Below are positions 9,443 to 20,824 of a stretch of DNA of 23,628 bases, in pieces. Position 1 is the first letter of the stretch; every line of letters begins with the position of its first letter. The notes under the pieces were generated by a model that was given only the letters and a program-made list of their open reading frames with translations, did no database searches and had not been told where the DNA came from. A program made the translations under genes and the position numbers. Origin of the DNA: Parachlorella kessleri (taxonomy: Eukaryota; Chlorophyta; Trebouxiophyceae; Chlorellales; Chlorellaceae); contig BBXU01000862.1 in the NCBI GenBank assembly GCA_001598975.1, positions 1-23,628 of the forward strand, in the 5' to 3' direction.

Positions 9443-12400
9443 TCAACCCCCGTCCAGCCAGCTGTCAAGGCGCAGCTCCCACCCATGCTCCTGCTGCACC
9501 ATGCCCTGCACGCTGCGCACCACCGCCTCAGCATGCTTGGCAAACCAGGCACGGCGCCTGCCCTGCAGCAGCACCGCCTGCAGGCAGCCCCGCAGCTCGT
9601 CCAAGCGCCCTGCCACTAACCAACTGCAGCCCTCTACCAACCCCTCGCTTAGCGCATTAATAGCCTGCAATCGCTCTGCTGCAGCTACAGCTACAGGGGC
9701 AGCGGTGGCGGTGGCGCCAGCAGCAGCAGCCGGCGCATCTGCTGCCAGGTGTGTGGCGGCTCGTGCGTCGGGTGATGCTCCCCCCACGCTTGCCAGAGAC
9801 AGCACCTCACGCGAGGCAGCAGCTCCCCCATTGTCAACTCCCCCCCCTTGCGAGGCCGAGCCATCACCGACGCCACCACTGCAGGCGTCGTGCTGGCTTG
9901 CGCTGCTACAGCTCGCCGGGCTCCCAGATTCTTGCGGCTGCCCAGGACCGCCCTGGAGCAGGCCCTGCTGCTGCTCCAGGCCCCTCAAGCTTGCCTCCAA
10001 AGCTGGCCCCAGCTGGCATGCTGTCGGTGGGAACTGCCTAGGGTTCTGGTCCGAGAGCGCCCCAAGCCACCGCTGCATTGCCTCTGGCAGGCTTTCCAGC
10101 TGGTGCTGTCGTGCTGGCCCAAAACCTTCGTGCCATGAACACTGCTGGCCCCGCTGCAAGTCCCCCACCACCTGGCCTTGCTGGTAGCCCTCCTCGCCTT
10201 CACCTGACAGAGCTCTTGTTGGGATTGCTGTGCCTGTGGCTGCTCTATCAGAACCTGGCAATCCCAGGCGGGAGGGCGCGGGTGCCCCTCCGCCAGACCT
10301 GTGCCGCTTGCGCCAACGCTGCAGCCCCCCTGGCGTCAGCTGAGCCAGGATTTCCCGCCTCACATCAGCGGGCAGCTCGTCAAGCACCTCCGGATCAACC
10401 TGGGAGAGGCTGCTGGGGGCGGCTGCAGCTGCTGCGGCGGCTGTCGATGGAACTGCTGCTTTTCCACTGGCTGCTGCTGCTGCTGTCACTACTGCTCTTG
10501 CGGCAGACGGACCAGGGACAGCAGGTGCTGGCACAGCTGCTGCGCCCCGGTTGGCTGCTGCTGGGGCCGCCTGTATGGAGTGCTCCTGCAGCGCCCTGGC
10601 TGCCTTACCGCTGCCCTGGCCGGGTGGCTGCACAGGCTGCTGGAACAGCGCCGGGGGCGGGTTGGCGTGGCTTAGGAAGCTCTCCAGCCTTTGCCGCTTG
10701 GGCACCGGTCGGGGGTAGGAGGCTGCTTGGGCGGGGCGCCCGCGCTTGGGCTTGTGGCCAGGTGGCGAGCGCAGCGGCTTGCTGATGCCTGCAAGGCATG
10801 AGGTGTCGGTTAGGCTAGTCATTCCGCTGCACAAGCGTTGCAGGTCAGGGCAATGCAGGTGGGCTGTGGTTTCAGCAGAGGCACACCATAGGTTGCCTGT
10901 GAGCCTCCAACGTTGTTATGCCAACCGTGGTGATGACCGTCGAGAACCAACAGCACAGCTCGCCACTCCCGGGCCTCACCATAGGCCCGCTCCAATTCTC
11001 GCTTTAAGCCCAGCGGCAGGGCGTCCAACACTGATGGGTCCAGCTGAGAGAAGGAGGGCAGGGCTTGAATGGGGCTGTCGACCCCACTGCCTGGCTGCCC
11101 CCACGGGGGTGACCTGGGAGGGTGTCCAGCAGCTGGACCGCCCCCTCGCTCCTCCGCGTCAGGGTTCCCTGGAGAGCTGGCTGCCTCCCCCGCTGCTGCT
11201 TCCGCAGCTGCACCTGCTGCTGATCTGAGCTGCGCTACACGTGGGCTCGCCACTGGCATGCTGGCTTCATGCTCGGGGTCACTGCTGCTAGGCGCATCTC
11301 CATGTCGGTCACTCCCACCCAGCTGCTGCTGCTGACGCTGCTTTTGCTGCCGAGCCAGGGCCTCTGCGCTTGTTCTGGGCAGCGTTGCTATCAGCTGCCG
11401 CTGCACGGAGTAGGGAAGGCCCTCCAGCTCGGCAGCGTCTATCTGGGTCAGGGTGGTCCCCTCGTAGCGGGCTAGCAGGCGCCGATGCTGCTCGGCAGTA
11501 CGAAGGTGCTCCTCTTCGCTTGCCTTCACCACCACTCCAGCCGCCACTGCCGCTAGCGCTGCTGGAGTCGCTGCTGCCGCGGCCGCCGCTCCCACCTGCG
11601 CCGCCGCTTGTTGCAGTTGGTCGACCGCAGGAGTGCGCCGACCCTCGCCGGCCGGTGAGTCACGCTCTGTCAGGGCATCACCAGGGTTAACCACCTCACG
11701 AACCAGCCGGCTGTCCTCCTTCAGTGACCGTCGCACCACCCGCTGCCCCTGCTGTTCATCCACTTGTGACGGGTGGGTACCACCACTGCCTTCTCCCGCC
11801 TGGCTCCCCTCCTCCCAACCCATGCTGCCACCGTCTGCAGCATCATCCCTGCCGGCAAGCGCCGGCTCTACAGAGGTATCCAGGCCAGGAGCACCCAGCA
11901 AGGCGCCACGCGGCCCTGCAAAGACGGGCTGCACATCAGGCGCCAGTCGGGTATGACGTCCGGGTGCCGCCTGACACAGTTGCTGCTGCTGCTGCTGCCC
12001 CTGCTCTTGCTGCTGCTTTCCCTGGGGCTGCAGGCGGCCGCCTTGTTCAGGAGATACCGGACGCGACCCCGGCCGCTGCTTGGGGTCTTGCTGCTGCCAG
12101 AAGGCGGCCCAGGGGTGCGGCGCGTCCGGGTCGAACCGGGAAGGGGGGCGGGCAACCAGCTTGGCAGGTGCTGGGGCGTTGGGCTTGGCGGCAGCAGAGG
12201 CAGTGTCATTGTCAAGCCTGGACACCTGCGCAAGAAAGGCCAGAGAATAAGCGTATCTCCCTTGGTCGGGAGCATCCATAAAGTCGCCTTACCTCACCGC
12301 TGGGGCTGTTAGCGGGGTCAACATTGCTGTCCAGTTTTACCGGGGCGGCAATAGAACCAACAGGAGTTTCCAGGGCCAAGACAGGCCAACTGGCACCACC

Positions 12401-15400
12401 TGGCACAGTAAGTTGCAGCAGGCGAGCAGGCACAAGCCTTGACCGTCCACTGGTGGGCTACAGCCTTCATCACCAAGCTCGCTCCTTGGAAGTCATGAAG
12501 GCTACAGTGCAAAGGATGAAGCATGTTACACCCACAGCGTCCCAGCTATCCTCTTTAGGGTTAAGAGGGCTAGCAGGCGCCACAGGCGCGGGTGCCGCCT
12601 GGCGGGCAAGCGCTGCGCCATGCCCCACTCACCGCCAGGCCCACTCCCCGGATATCCTCCGGTGGCACACGAAGCGCGCGCAGCATGTCGCGTGCACAGC
12701 GCGCCAGCTCCTCGCTGCTGTCGGTGAAGCGGGCCAGGGTGACGCTGCGGCTCAGGTTGTCGCAAACGCCGCAGCCCAGGAACTTGCTAGGCTGCCCATA
12801 GCCCTGACACACCAAGAGAGACGCAGAAATGGTGTTCTATATGTCTGCTTAACATGGTGGTGAAGTAGTGGAAGAGAAACTAGGAACAGCTGTCGCTTCT
12901 TGCAGCGAGGCCACCCCGGCACCTTACGGGCATGCAGCAACAATAGCGCAATTGTGCCCCCTTCACACCGACCCAGCCCTCACGCTGCACCACCCTGACA
13001 CCGTCCCTCCCTCACACCTAGCAACAGCACAGCCCAAGCTGCAGTCCTCCAAACGGACGAAACAGCCTCAAGGTCATAACAACCCAACTTGGGCACGGCT
13101 CAGGACATATGAACATCTCAGGGCATAACAGCATCCAGTCCTGTCATAAACAATCCACCCCAACCACCCTTCTGTTCCCATTGCCTGCCACCAGTGACAT
13201 GCCCGTACCTCCTTCCGCCGCTTCACTTTCAGGGTGATGGTCCGCCCCCGCACGCCAGCTGCACTCAGCCGCTGGTGCACCTCGCCGGCCAGGCCATCCA
13301 CAAACTTGGCCGCCTCTTCATCGTCAGTGAACCTGCACTCCCACAAATCCCAGTAATGTCATATTCCGGATGGCAACCACCCCTGCCTACAATTTAGTAC
13401 CTTGTGTCGCTTGGTGGTAAGGCATGCAGCCATCGACACACCTAAGGGATGTGGTAGGCAGGGGGCCGCCGCTCTCATGGTTGTTTCGGTTGCATGCAGC
13501 CAAGTTGCTATGACATGTCTGCTGTCTCCCACCGAAGGTGCATGCCCCTACAAGACAACCAATCTATGCAAGTGCACAGGCCAAGGGAGGGGGCAGCGAA
13601 GCAGGTCCTGGGCCAGCTTGATACCTCACCTAATCCCTTACCTGATCCCCCAGTTCACTTCTGCCCCGACACTCTTCCGGGCCTTGGGCGGCTCCACCTC
13701 GCGGGAGTCGCGCCCCTGCACCCAGCCGGCCAGGGCAGGCGGCCTATAAGCTCGGCAACTGCAGTTCCCGGCACCCTGTCTCAAGGTTGCCCAGCCTCAC
13801 AGCCCGGAGCCCTTGCACTACTTTCCCTTGCAAAGTGCAAAGTGCCATGGTTTATGCACCGCATGGGCACCCAGTGGCTGTGGACGCCTGGACTGTTGAC
13901 ATGTCACCACAACTACCAGGGGACAGCTCCACCCCCACAATCACACCAAGCCGTCGAAGAGGCGTCTGTGGGTGTTCCCCTTCATCACCCGACGCTCAGC
14001 TGCAGCTGGGCGTGTTTATTCATTTATCTCATCTAATACTTATTTATTGATGTGTCCCCATTTGCTGACACATTGCAAGCTTGACCGCTGGAAGTCACCT
14101 GCGCAAACTCCCACAGCAGGGCGCCAGACTTGTTCCCCAGCAGCTGCTGCAGCGTGTCCTTTGATTGGCCCTGCACACCACCAGGGCGGTAAGAACACAC
14201 TTTGGGGGCTGCGTGGCTCCTGGACAAGCGCATGCACCTAGGGACAGCTAGGCGGCTAGCATGGCGCAGGGCCTACTTCAGTTGTCGCAAGGAAGCGCTG
14301 CCCATGCATTGCAGCTGCTTGGCCCAGACCCCAGGCCGTGCTCTGTCAGCAGCGAGCAGGAGCGGTGAGTCAGCTGCCCCAGCGCGCCCCATGCGGCTGG
14401 AACACAGTGCAACTGCTCTCACAGACCCAAGGCTGCCACTGTAGGTGGAGGCGCCACCTGAGTGTCGCTGACCAGCTCCAGCTCTGCGCCTTTCAGCACA
14501 AGTGCAACTGCTTCCACAGGCTCAATGGCTTGGCACCGTGGGCAGGTGGCATCACCTGAATGTCGCTGACCAGCTCCAGCCCTGCATCCTTCAGCTTATG
14601 CGCTGTCTGGTAGCCCACACCTGGCAGGGCACTGACAGCCTGGGCCTGCATGGCCAAGTGGACCCCTCATTCCCCCATACTATTGACACGAAACAACATG
14701 GACCAGGAGGTGTGCCCTAGGGCATGTGCATGGGCTGCATGGTCTGCGGGCATGGGCGCTGTTTCTGGGCAACCACACCAGCCCTGCGGTATGCGTAGGG
14801 GTGCGTGCCTGGTGGGACAGCCTCATCCCGGATGGCAGGGCAGCACTTTTCCTTGCCTGCACTTTAGGCAGGAATCCCTGTGGTTCGTGCCTGCCCAGCC
14901 TTACTCACTGCCAGGAAGCTGCGGGCCTCCTTCGGCCCCACAAAGAACTGGCCGTTGGGCTTGGCCCGCTTGGTGGCCAGCCGCGCCAGCAGCAGGTTTG
15001 GGCCGATGCCGGCACTTGCAGTGCAGCCGGTGGCGGCTTCGATGTCACCCCGCATTTTGGCAGCAATCTCTTGCGGATCGCCCAGGCCTAAGAGAAGAAA
15101 GGACAGGAGGAGGCAGGGCTTACGATGCATAACAGCACCCAGTGTTTGGGCTCAAGCAGGTACATGGACGGAGCGGCAATGTTGCACTGCTCCTGGCCGG
15201 TTTTGCCACTTCGTCGGAGCCGCGGCATGCCAGTGGGATTGCGCACAACGGCACATGCCAGGCAGAAGGCTTAGGGTGGTGGGTGCAGTCTTTGGGCGCA
15301 CGCACCTGTGACGTCCACGAAGGCTTCGTCACAGCTAATAGGCTGCACACATGAGCTGTACTTGAGCAGGACCCGGTACACCTGCAACACAGGGGACAAC

Positions 15401-18400
15401 TCTCATGACTCATTGCACCAGTCCAGGTGACCGCTTCTTCAACCCATGCAAACCCCCGCGTCAACCTGCCTCCAGGCGGCCCCTTTCATGAAAGCGTCTG
15501 CCAGACAGGCATGGATCACAGCAACCGGTCACGGGTCTCCGGGTGCCCTACAGGAGGGCACCCTAGCGGCTGCACTTCTGCACTGGGCGGCCTCAAACAC
15601 TTACCCACAGCTGCGGCCCGCTTACATACATCCCCTGATCCCCCTCCCAGCCACACCACAAGTAAAGCACCTTGCCAACCTTGGATCCACCATACAAGCA
15701 GAGCCGCCTTGGGAAGCCCATTGATGGTTGGGCCATCGCCATGCTTGCCTGGAGCGGAGCCTACTGCACCACTGACAATCAATCAATCAATCAATACTAC
15801 TAATAATGTCCGGGGGTATTGCAGGCATTATACCTGCTCACACGCCTCCTCATACTTGTCAAACTCATAAGGCACCACTATCAGCTGGGGGCACAGCTCC
15901 TTAGCCCTAGCAATGAACATGGAGGCAGACACGCCGTACCTGCACACAGTTGTGCAACGGCCTTCAGATTTGTTTCAGATTGCAGATTTGCAGATAGCAG
16001 ATTTCATCCACAACAGCTTTGGGACAATCGAGCGCCCCATCAACCCAGGCCAAACTGACTGCATTGACAGCAGCTGCATGCATAAAACGGATGCTGCCAA
16101 ACAATCCTGCCATGTTGTGGTGCCACAGTCGCACAGCCTGCACTTAGAGGCAGCTACCCCAGCCATAAAAGCTGGCAAGCTGACATGCAACAGCCGCCTC
16201 ACTTGCGAGCCTCGTAATTTGCTGATGACACTTCCCCAGTCCCCTTGGCGCTCGCAGAGTGGCACACAGCCTGCGGAGCAGGCACGTCCCAAGTCTTAGC
16301 ACATGACGCATTTCATTCCTGATACTATACTACTCGCCACCATGTTCAATTATATACTACAACCCAAACTTGCCCACTGCCTGGTTGCGCTGCTCAAGAT
16401 CTAAGCAAGCGCCAGGTGAGTGGAATAACTAAGTGAGCGATCCTAATTTCAATCCACCTAACACACCATCCATACACTGAGCGCCCTCACTGATGTTTGA
16501 ATAGCAGCTGTGCAACTAGGCTCAGCAGGCGGTGTAACACATCTCTCACCAGTGGCTTGCCCTTGAACAGAGAGTTGCTGGCTTCCGCAACCGAGGCAAA
16601 GAAGCAGTCCTGCAACACAGACACACACAAGGGTTCCTGGCGAGTGGCGCGAGGTCACCTCTGTGGCAACCTCTGCCTGTGAAGCATTAGGTAAGTAAAT
16701 AGCAAAGTCTTAGTAGGCCTTGCTCGCCCTGCCTGCAGGCCCATGTGGCAGCAGATGCCCTTACTAAAAGCTCAAAGCGCCCTCTTTCGCATCGTACCAG
16801 GTGCCACACAGCAGCGTCACCCATACTTGACTACTAAGAACAATATAGCAGCATCTAGGCCACATCGAAAAATTCCCTCCAAGCTCCTGCCTAACTGGCT
16901 AGAGCCGAGGAGCACAATACAGGCAGGCCAAACGCAAAGGTCTAGGTGTCTGCAACCATGCCAACACCCCCCACCGACGCACCATGTCAATATGGAGGAT
17001 GGCTCTCTGGCGGGCCATGGGCCCTGGGGGCGTCGGCCTTGGGGAGTCTACCGCCACAGTCGCCATCAAGGACTCCAGCCTTGCCTTCCAAGTGCCTGAA
17101 AGCACGCCAAGCGGCCGTGTGAAGGGAGTGCATCGCCTTTTCTTGGGTAAGGCTGTCGTGCGCAGCGCTGGCCTCCACAGATAGTTGAGTTTCCAGGCCT
17201 GCAAGTCCGCCTGCGGCCCCTCCAACAGCCGACAAGCTGGCCCTGGCCTGGCGCCGCTCAAGCAGACCCTACCCTACCCTGCCCTTGCGGGAGCTGGCTG
17301 CCAAGCAGTGGCTTGTTGGGCCAAGCACAGCACCCACCTATGAAGTGCAAGCGCGAGGACTTGTAGAACGACTCCATGAAGTTGGGGTCGTCTTTGGTGG
17401 ACTTAGGGGCGCCTCGCAGCAGGTCACACTCAGCGCGCATACGGGCTGCACCCAGCACAGCACAGCGTGCATTGTCAGTTATGGCGTTGGAGAGTAGTAC
17501 ATGTTGCACAATATATGTGGTCTGTAACCTAAAACACAAGGGGAGGAGTGAGGCAAGCCCCCACAGAGACAAACCCCCCAGCGCCCCTTGTAGGATGCTC
17601 TAGCGGTGTCCAGTGCAAGATGTCAAGCAACCAAGGCAACTGATGTATACAACACCGGCAGCCAAAACCAGGAACTCGCTAAAAGCAGTTTCATGCACAA
17701 CCTCCCTAATGCAACAACCAGGTGCGCCGGCCTTGTATCGCAGGCATGTAAGGATGGCACAAGCCCGCAGCGACTCTCACAGGGCAAAGCAGTCGATAGG
17801 GGGCTGCTGGGAGGGCCAGCAGGCTGTAATGGACCCCAAGGGGCAAGGCGCAATCACCTGCCAATCGCTGTGCCTCCTCCATCTCATCTATTGCTGCTGT
17901 CCCAGCAGCAGCATGTCCCCTAGCGAGGAGCTCGTTTTGCTTATCATGCAGCGTTAATGGCTGCCGTATCAGGGGGGGTGGGAGGGTCCCCTGCTCTTGC
18001 GGCAACCCCTGGACCAGGTGGGACGGCGCAGGTGCTTCAATGAAAGCAGGTAACAGCCCTTGGCCTGGAGGAGGGCAGGGAGACGCTGGGGACTGCTGCT
18101 GGTTGTGCTGCTGGACATGCTGCTCCTCAAACTGCTGGCCATGCTGCTGCTGTTGCTGCTGGTCATGGTGACGCTGGCTGCCTTGGTCCCCCGCCGGCTC
18201 CCCATGCTGCACACTTGCAGCTTCTAGTGGCTCTGCCCTGGCACGCTCCGCAAGACTGGGTAGGTCCAGTGCACCCTGGAGGTTGGCATGGTCCTGGTGC
18301 CTATTGGAAAATGGTACTTCCCCAGCAGACCTGTCAATGGCTGCGCCGTAGATTGCTGAGGGCGGCAGGGCTCGTGCCTCAGGCTTCCGGAAGCCCAAGA

Positions 18401-19932
18401 GAGTCTTTTGGCCTGGGGCGTCCCGTAGCTGCCAGAGAACATATGGCTGGATCTGCACAAGGCAGGTAAGGCGCACGATGGAGGAGTCGCCTAGTGTCAG
18501 CAAGTGCGGAGAGACCAACTTTGGACACGGGAGGTAAGAGTCAGGTTGCTGTTTAGTCCCCGCAGGTGCACTGATGAGCAGACTCAACAAACAGGCGGGC
18601 ATAGCAAGGAGCGTGTGATCTCCAGGCACAGGTGAAACAAGACTTGTGCCAGATAAAGGCATGCATGACATGATGGAGGCTCCCTACCGGCAAGACCTCC
18701 CCAGCGTTTAGGCTGTCAACAATCCACTCTGGCCGCACCACAGGGGTTGGGTTCCTGCGCAATAGAATGACCCAGCGTAAAGGATGGGGTTGCACTTGCC
18801 AACAACCGACGAATCGCATCTTAATGCACTGAATCACCATGCCGTCCTCCAATCCCAATGTATGGCGCCGGAAACAATCCGCTCGGCTTCAGCAAATGCC
18901 GCCCAGTCCCATACCGCAGCTGGTTAGCCCTCATGGCCAATACATCCCAGTCGGCAGCACTGCATGCGCCGCTGATGCCCACCTCTCGCGCTCGTAATGC
19001 TTGACCTTAGCATCAGGCAGGTTGCTGCAGATGATGTGGGTTATATTCGAGCGGGTTGGATATATTTGGAAGCCACCTCCGTGCAGCGCCATCAAGCGCT
19101 TCAGTTCCTGCAGGGCACGGGGCTAGTAGGCTGGCTGCCTATGACGCCTGTTTTGGCTGCTTCAGTGCAGTGAGCCCTATACCGCCAAGGAATCAATTGA
19201 ACCGAAACTTTCGATTCGACAACATTTATTGCTATATGATGGGAAGGATGCAGGGCCCGGCAACCCCACAATGAAATGGCAGGAGGATTGTGAAAAAAAG
19301 CTCATAAAACCATACAAGGCAACTGGGTTACCTTTCCTATGATACTTTCCTGCACTCCTGTATGGCAGGGCTACAACTTAAGGCGACCCTGCAACAGGAA
19401 TTGCCAACAGGTGCCAGGAAACCGCTTCACAGACCTGCTGTGAGGGAACTGTGTACCCGTTGACGTGTATGGACACGCCTGCAAACAGGTTGCTGGCCTG
19501 CTGCCTGTCGCCAAGCTCTTCAAACTGCTCCTGGAGCTTTGCATTCTTGTTCTGCATGTATATCCTACATTTTAACAAGACAAGGGCAGCTGTCACAGTA
19601 CTGGTCGTAGTAAGTGTTGTCTAAACTTTTTGCTCTCACATGCTCTCCATCCTCGAGTAGTGGTCGAGGTCAGCGGTGCACTGGGCATCTCATCACGTTC
19701 CCTCTTGTGTCTTCTGGTGGCAGATATTCTGCAATCTGTGTACCAATATGCAACATGGTTCCCAGAGACCTGCGTTCATGCAGGGAGCTGCTCACCTAAA
19801 GCTGCCCCCATGGTGCTTCGGCTCGTCCTCCTCTTCAAGCGCTCCAGGCGTTTGGGGTGGCTTTGCATCACTCTTGCTGTCCTTGTTCCTCCGAATCTGC
19901 TCAAGGCTTGGAGCTCCCCCTCGTCCAGACAT
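9443..19932 (-). CDS. REV1: REV1 translesion DNA polymerase (Y family), 19 exons, 1628 aa
   Basis: REV1 inserts dCMP opposite damaged bases and scaffolds other translesion polymerases in the nucleus. Exons on the minus strand: 19932-19796, 19564-19435, 19107-18983, 18754-18688, 18452-17858, 17445-17338, 17095-16983, 16609-16550, 16270-16203, 15939-15834, 15381-15306, 15087-14909, 14645-14556, 14170-14099, 13715-13642, 13332-13209, 12803-12633, 12225-10980, 10788-9443. The sum is 4887 bases, in frame. BRCT about 71-153 (VSIHVNGYT, THIICSNLPDAKVK, RPEWIVDSL). Glutamine/histidine-rich linker 244-273. DDPNFMESFYKSSRLHFIG precedes the polymerase. Catalytic motifs are HIDMDCFFASV (Asp424) and SCDEAFVDV (Asp521, Glu522). 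Fingers, thumb and little-finger landmarks include GIGPNLLLARLATKRAKPNG, LPGVGYQTAHKL, KSVGAEVNWGIRF and GVCDNLSRSVTLARF. Then come UBM-like motifs (1023-1048, 1157-1180, 1308-1333), an AT-hook core RGRP (1196-1199) and a REV1 C-terminal domain (about 1551-1628). It is longer than human REV1 (1251 aa), mostly from low-complexity linkers. Confidence 0.95.
9446..9679 (-). other. REV1: REV1 C-terminal domain (partner-binding)
   Basis: The last 78 residues, with EGCSWLVAGRLDELRGCLQA and a helical remainder, resemble the four-helix REV1 C-terminal domain. In other eukaryotes that domain binds Rev7 of polymerase zeta and short peptides of other Y-family polymerases. The similarity is moderate, but the position at the end of the protein fits. 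Confidence 0.6.
10331..10408 (-). other. REV1: REV1 ubiquitin-binding motif (third in order)
   Basis: LSQVDPEVLDELPADVRREI (start of residues 1308-1333) has the UBM pattern: acidic residue, V/L, LP core, then R/Q-R-E-hydrophobic. UBMs bind monoubiquitin, for example on PCNA at stalled forks. This is the clearest of the three. Confidence 0.85.
10981..11052 (-). other. REV1: REV1 ubiquitin-binding motif (second in order)
   Basis: FSQLDPSVLDALPLGLKREL (residues 1157-1176, continuing to Tyr1180) carries the Leu-Pro core of UBMs and closes exon 18 in the same way that known REV1 UBMs are laid out. Confidence 0.85.
11377..11454 (-). other. REV1: REV1 UBM-like motif (first in order, extra)
   Basis: TQIDAAELEGLPYSVQRQLI (within residues 1023-1048) has the same spacing of Asp, Leu-Glu, Leu-Pro and Q-R-hydrophobic as the other two motifs. 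Animal and yeast REV1 usually have two UBMs, so this would be a third. The Glu of the R-E-I end is replaced by Gln. Confidence 0.6.
11980..12018 (-). repeat. Glutamine-coding CAG tract in REV1 exon 18
   Basis: A CAG/CAA-rich run (CTG on the plus strand) encodes 11 Gln among 13 residues. It lies in the disordered linker after the little-finger domain. Confidence 0.85.
14402..14600 (-). repeat. 98-base tandem repeat of the end of REV1 exon 13 and its donor
   Basis: The exon 13 end (14556 and above) and its flanking intron recur 98 bases lower. TGTCGCTGACCAGCTCCAG is exact at 14463 and 14561. The duplicated unit includes the donor: the functional one is CAG|GTGATG and the copy reads CAG|GTGGCG at 14458. 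Similarity continues into the intron (TGCAACTGCT at about 14409 and 14506). Confidence 0.9.
15776..15795. repeat. (CAAT)5 microsatellite in REV1 intron 10
   Basis: Five perfect CAAT units lie in the intron between REV1 exons 10 and 11. Confidence 0.95.
15965..16004. repeat. Short CAGATT-type tandem repeat in REV1 intron 9
   Basis: Five imperfect units (CAGATTTGTTT, CAGATTG, CAGATTTG, CAGATAG, CAGATTT) lie about 25 bases from the acceptor of REV1 exon 10. On the minus strand they form a T-rich stretch that may serve as part of the polypyrimidine region. Confidence 0.75.
18093..18182 (-). repeat. Glutamine/histidine-rich coding tract in REV1 exon 5
   Basis: CAG/CAT/CAC codons encode residues 244-273, with runs of up to six Gln. 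The tract sits between the BRCT domain and the polymerase, where REV1 proteins are disordered and variable. Confidence 0.85.
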
Positions 19933-20824
19933 AGTGATCACTCGAGCGTTCAGCTACATCGTGCTGCGGGAGGAGCCCAGTCAGGGAATATCTTGAAGTA
20001 TGCCTGCGGCAGCCTGTGTTTTGCAAACCATGTTGGACGCCCATGGCCTAAGGATTACTACCAGGGCGCAGGTAGCAGATGGGTCCCTGCCCATCTGTTC
20101 GTTGACTACAGGACTTTATGCAAATTTGGGTGTTCCAATTTCACACAGCGTGTTCTGGCTACAGAGGCAGCCTAGACGGTATCCTGATAGTGTCAAACGC
20201 AGTGCAGGGCAGACGTCTCGTCCCCTCACTCAAGCACAGCGGCAATATTGCAAGTGAGCCAGTCGCAGGTGTGCTTGCATCTGCGGGCTTGCTGTAGCCT
20301 GTGCCAGTACTCGAAGGGCTGCTTTCTTTGTTCCGACTGGCAAGCAGATGCTCCACGCAAGCGCTGCGAGGGCAAATGTCATGGTGTCAGTCCTGCCTTC
20401 GACAACTGTATGAAAGCGAGCTTCCGTGAGTGCTGGGCAATGGAGTTCTCAGCATGTGTTTTGAAGGGATGTACGAATGTGTGCTGGCCTGGCTGTAGTC
20501 ACAACGACAACTGCTAACGCGACTGCTGTGGCTGTCTTCATGGTACTGGCTTACCAAGTTTGACATCCGGAGGAGGCCACAGACTGGTCTGGGAGCTGCG
20601 TTCCCTACGCGGTTACCATCAGCCTCCCAAGTAACACTCATACAAATTAATCTGCTTCACACCCCCAACAATAAGACTCACGGCATGCTACAGACCCATT
20701 TCTGGGCACGTTGTTGCCTGGTGTGGAGTTCTCCTGCACCCACTCCATGGCAAGTGGCCCTGGCCCGCCTACACGCACCCCTGTCATATCCGCTGCCAGG
20801 CCAGCATAGTGGCCAACCCCATAG
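19933..20824. other. Intergenic region between CCT4 stop and REV1 start
   Basis: Both flanking genes run leftward, so these 892 bases hold the CCT4 3' UTR and the REV1 promoter and 5' leader. No gene is recognised. An open frame at 20248-20517 on the plus strand is cysteine-rich but starts at TTG and has no family match. No AATAAA or TGTAA was found on the minus strand. Confidence 0.6.

Noticed and set aside
9501..10785. Long plus-strand open frames (228 and 235 codons) opposite REV1
   Set aside because: They are antisense to REV1 exon 19. Their leucine- and proline-rich content comes from the complement of glutamine, alanine and glycine codons, and they resemble no protein family.
11724..12312. 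Plus-strand open frames of 179-185 codons opposite REV1 exon 18
   Set aside because: They are antisense shadows of the REV1 linker. The leucine runs are the complement of the CAG tract.
15776..16004. CAAT and CAGATT repeats as a possible CRISPR-like or mobile-element array
   Set aside because: The units are 4-11 bases with no unique spacers and sit in REV1 introns. They are ordinary microsatellite-type repeats.
20248..20517. Cysteine-rich 89-codon open frame (15 Cys) on the plus strand
   Set aside because: It begins at TTG, has no signal peptide at its start, matches no known cysteine-rich family and lies in the CCT4 3' UTR and REV1 promoter interval. Probably chance.
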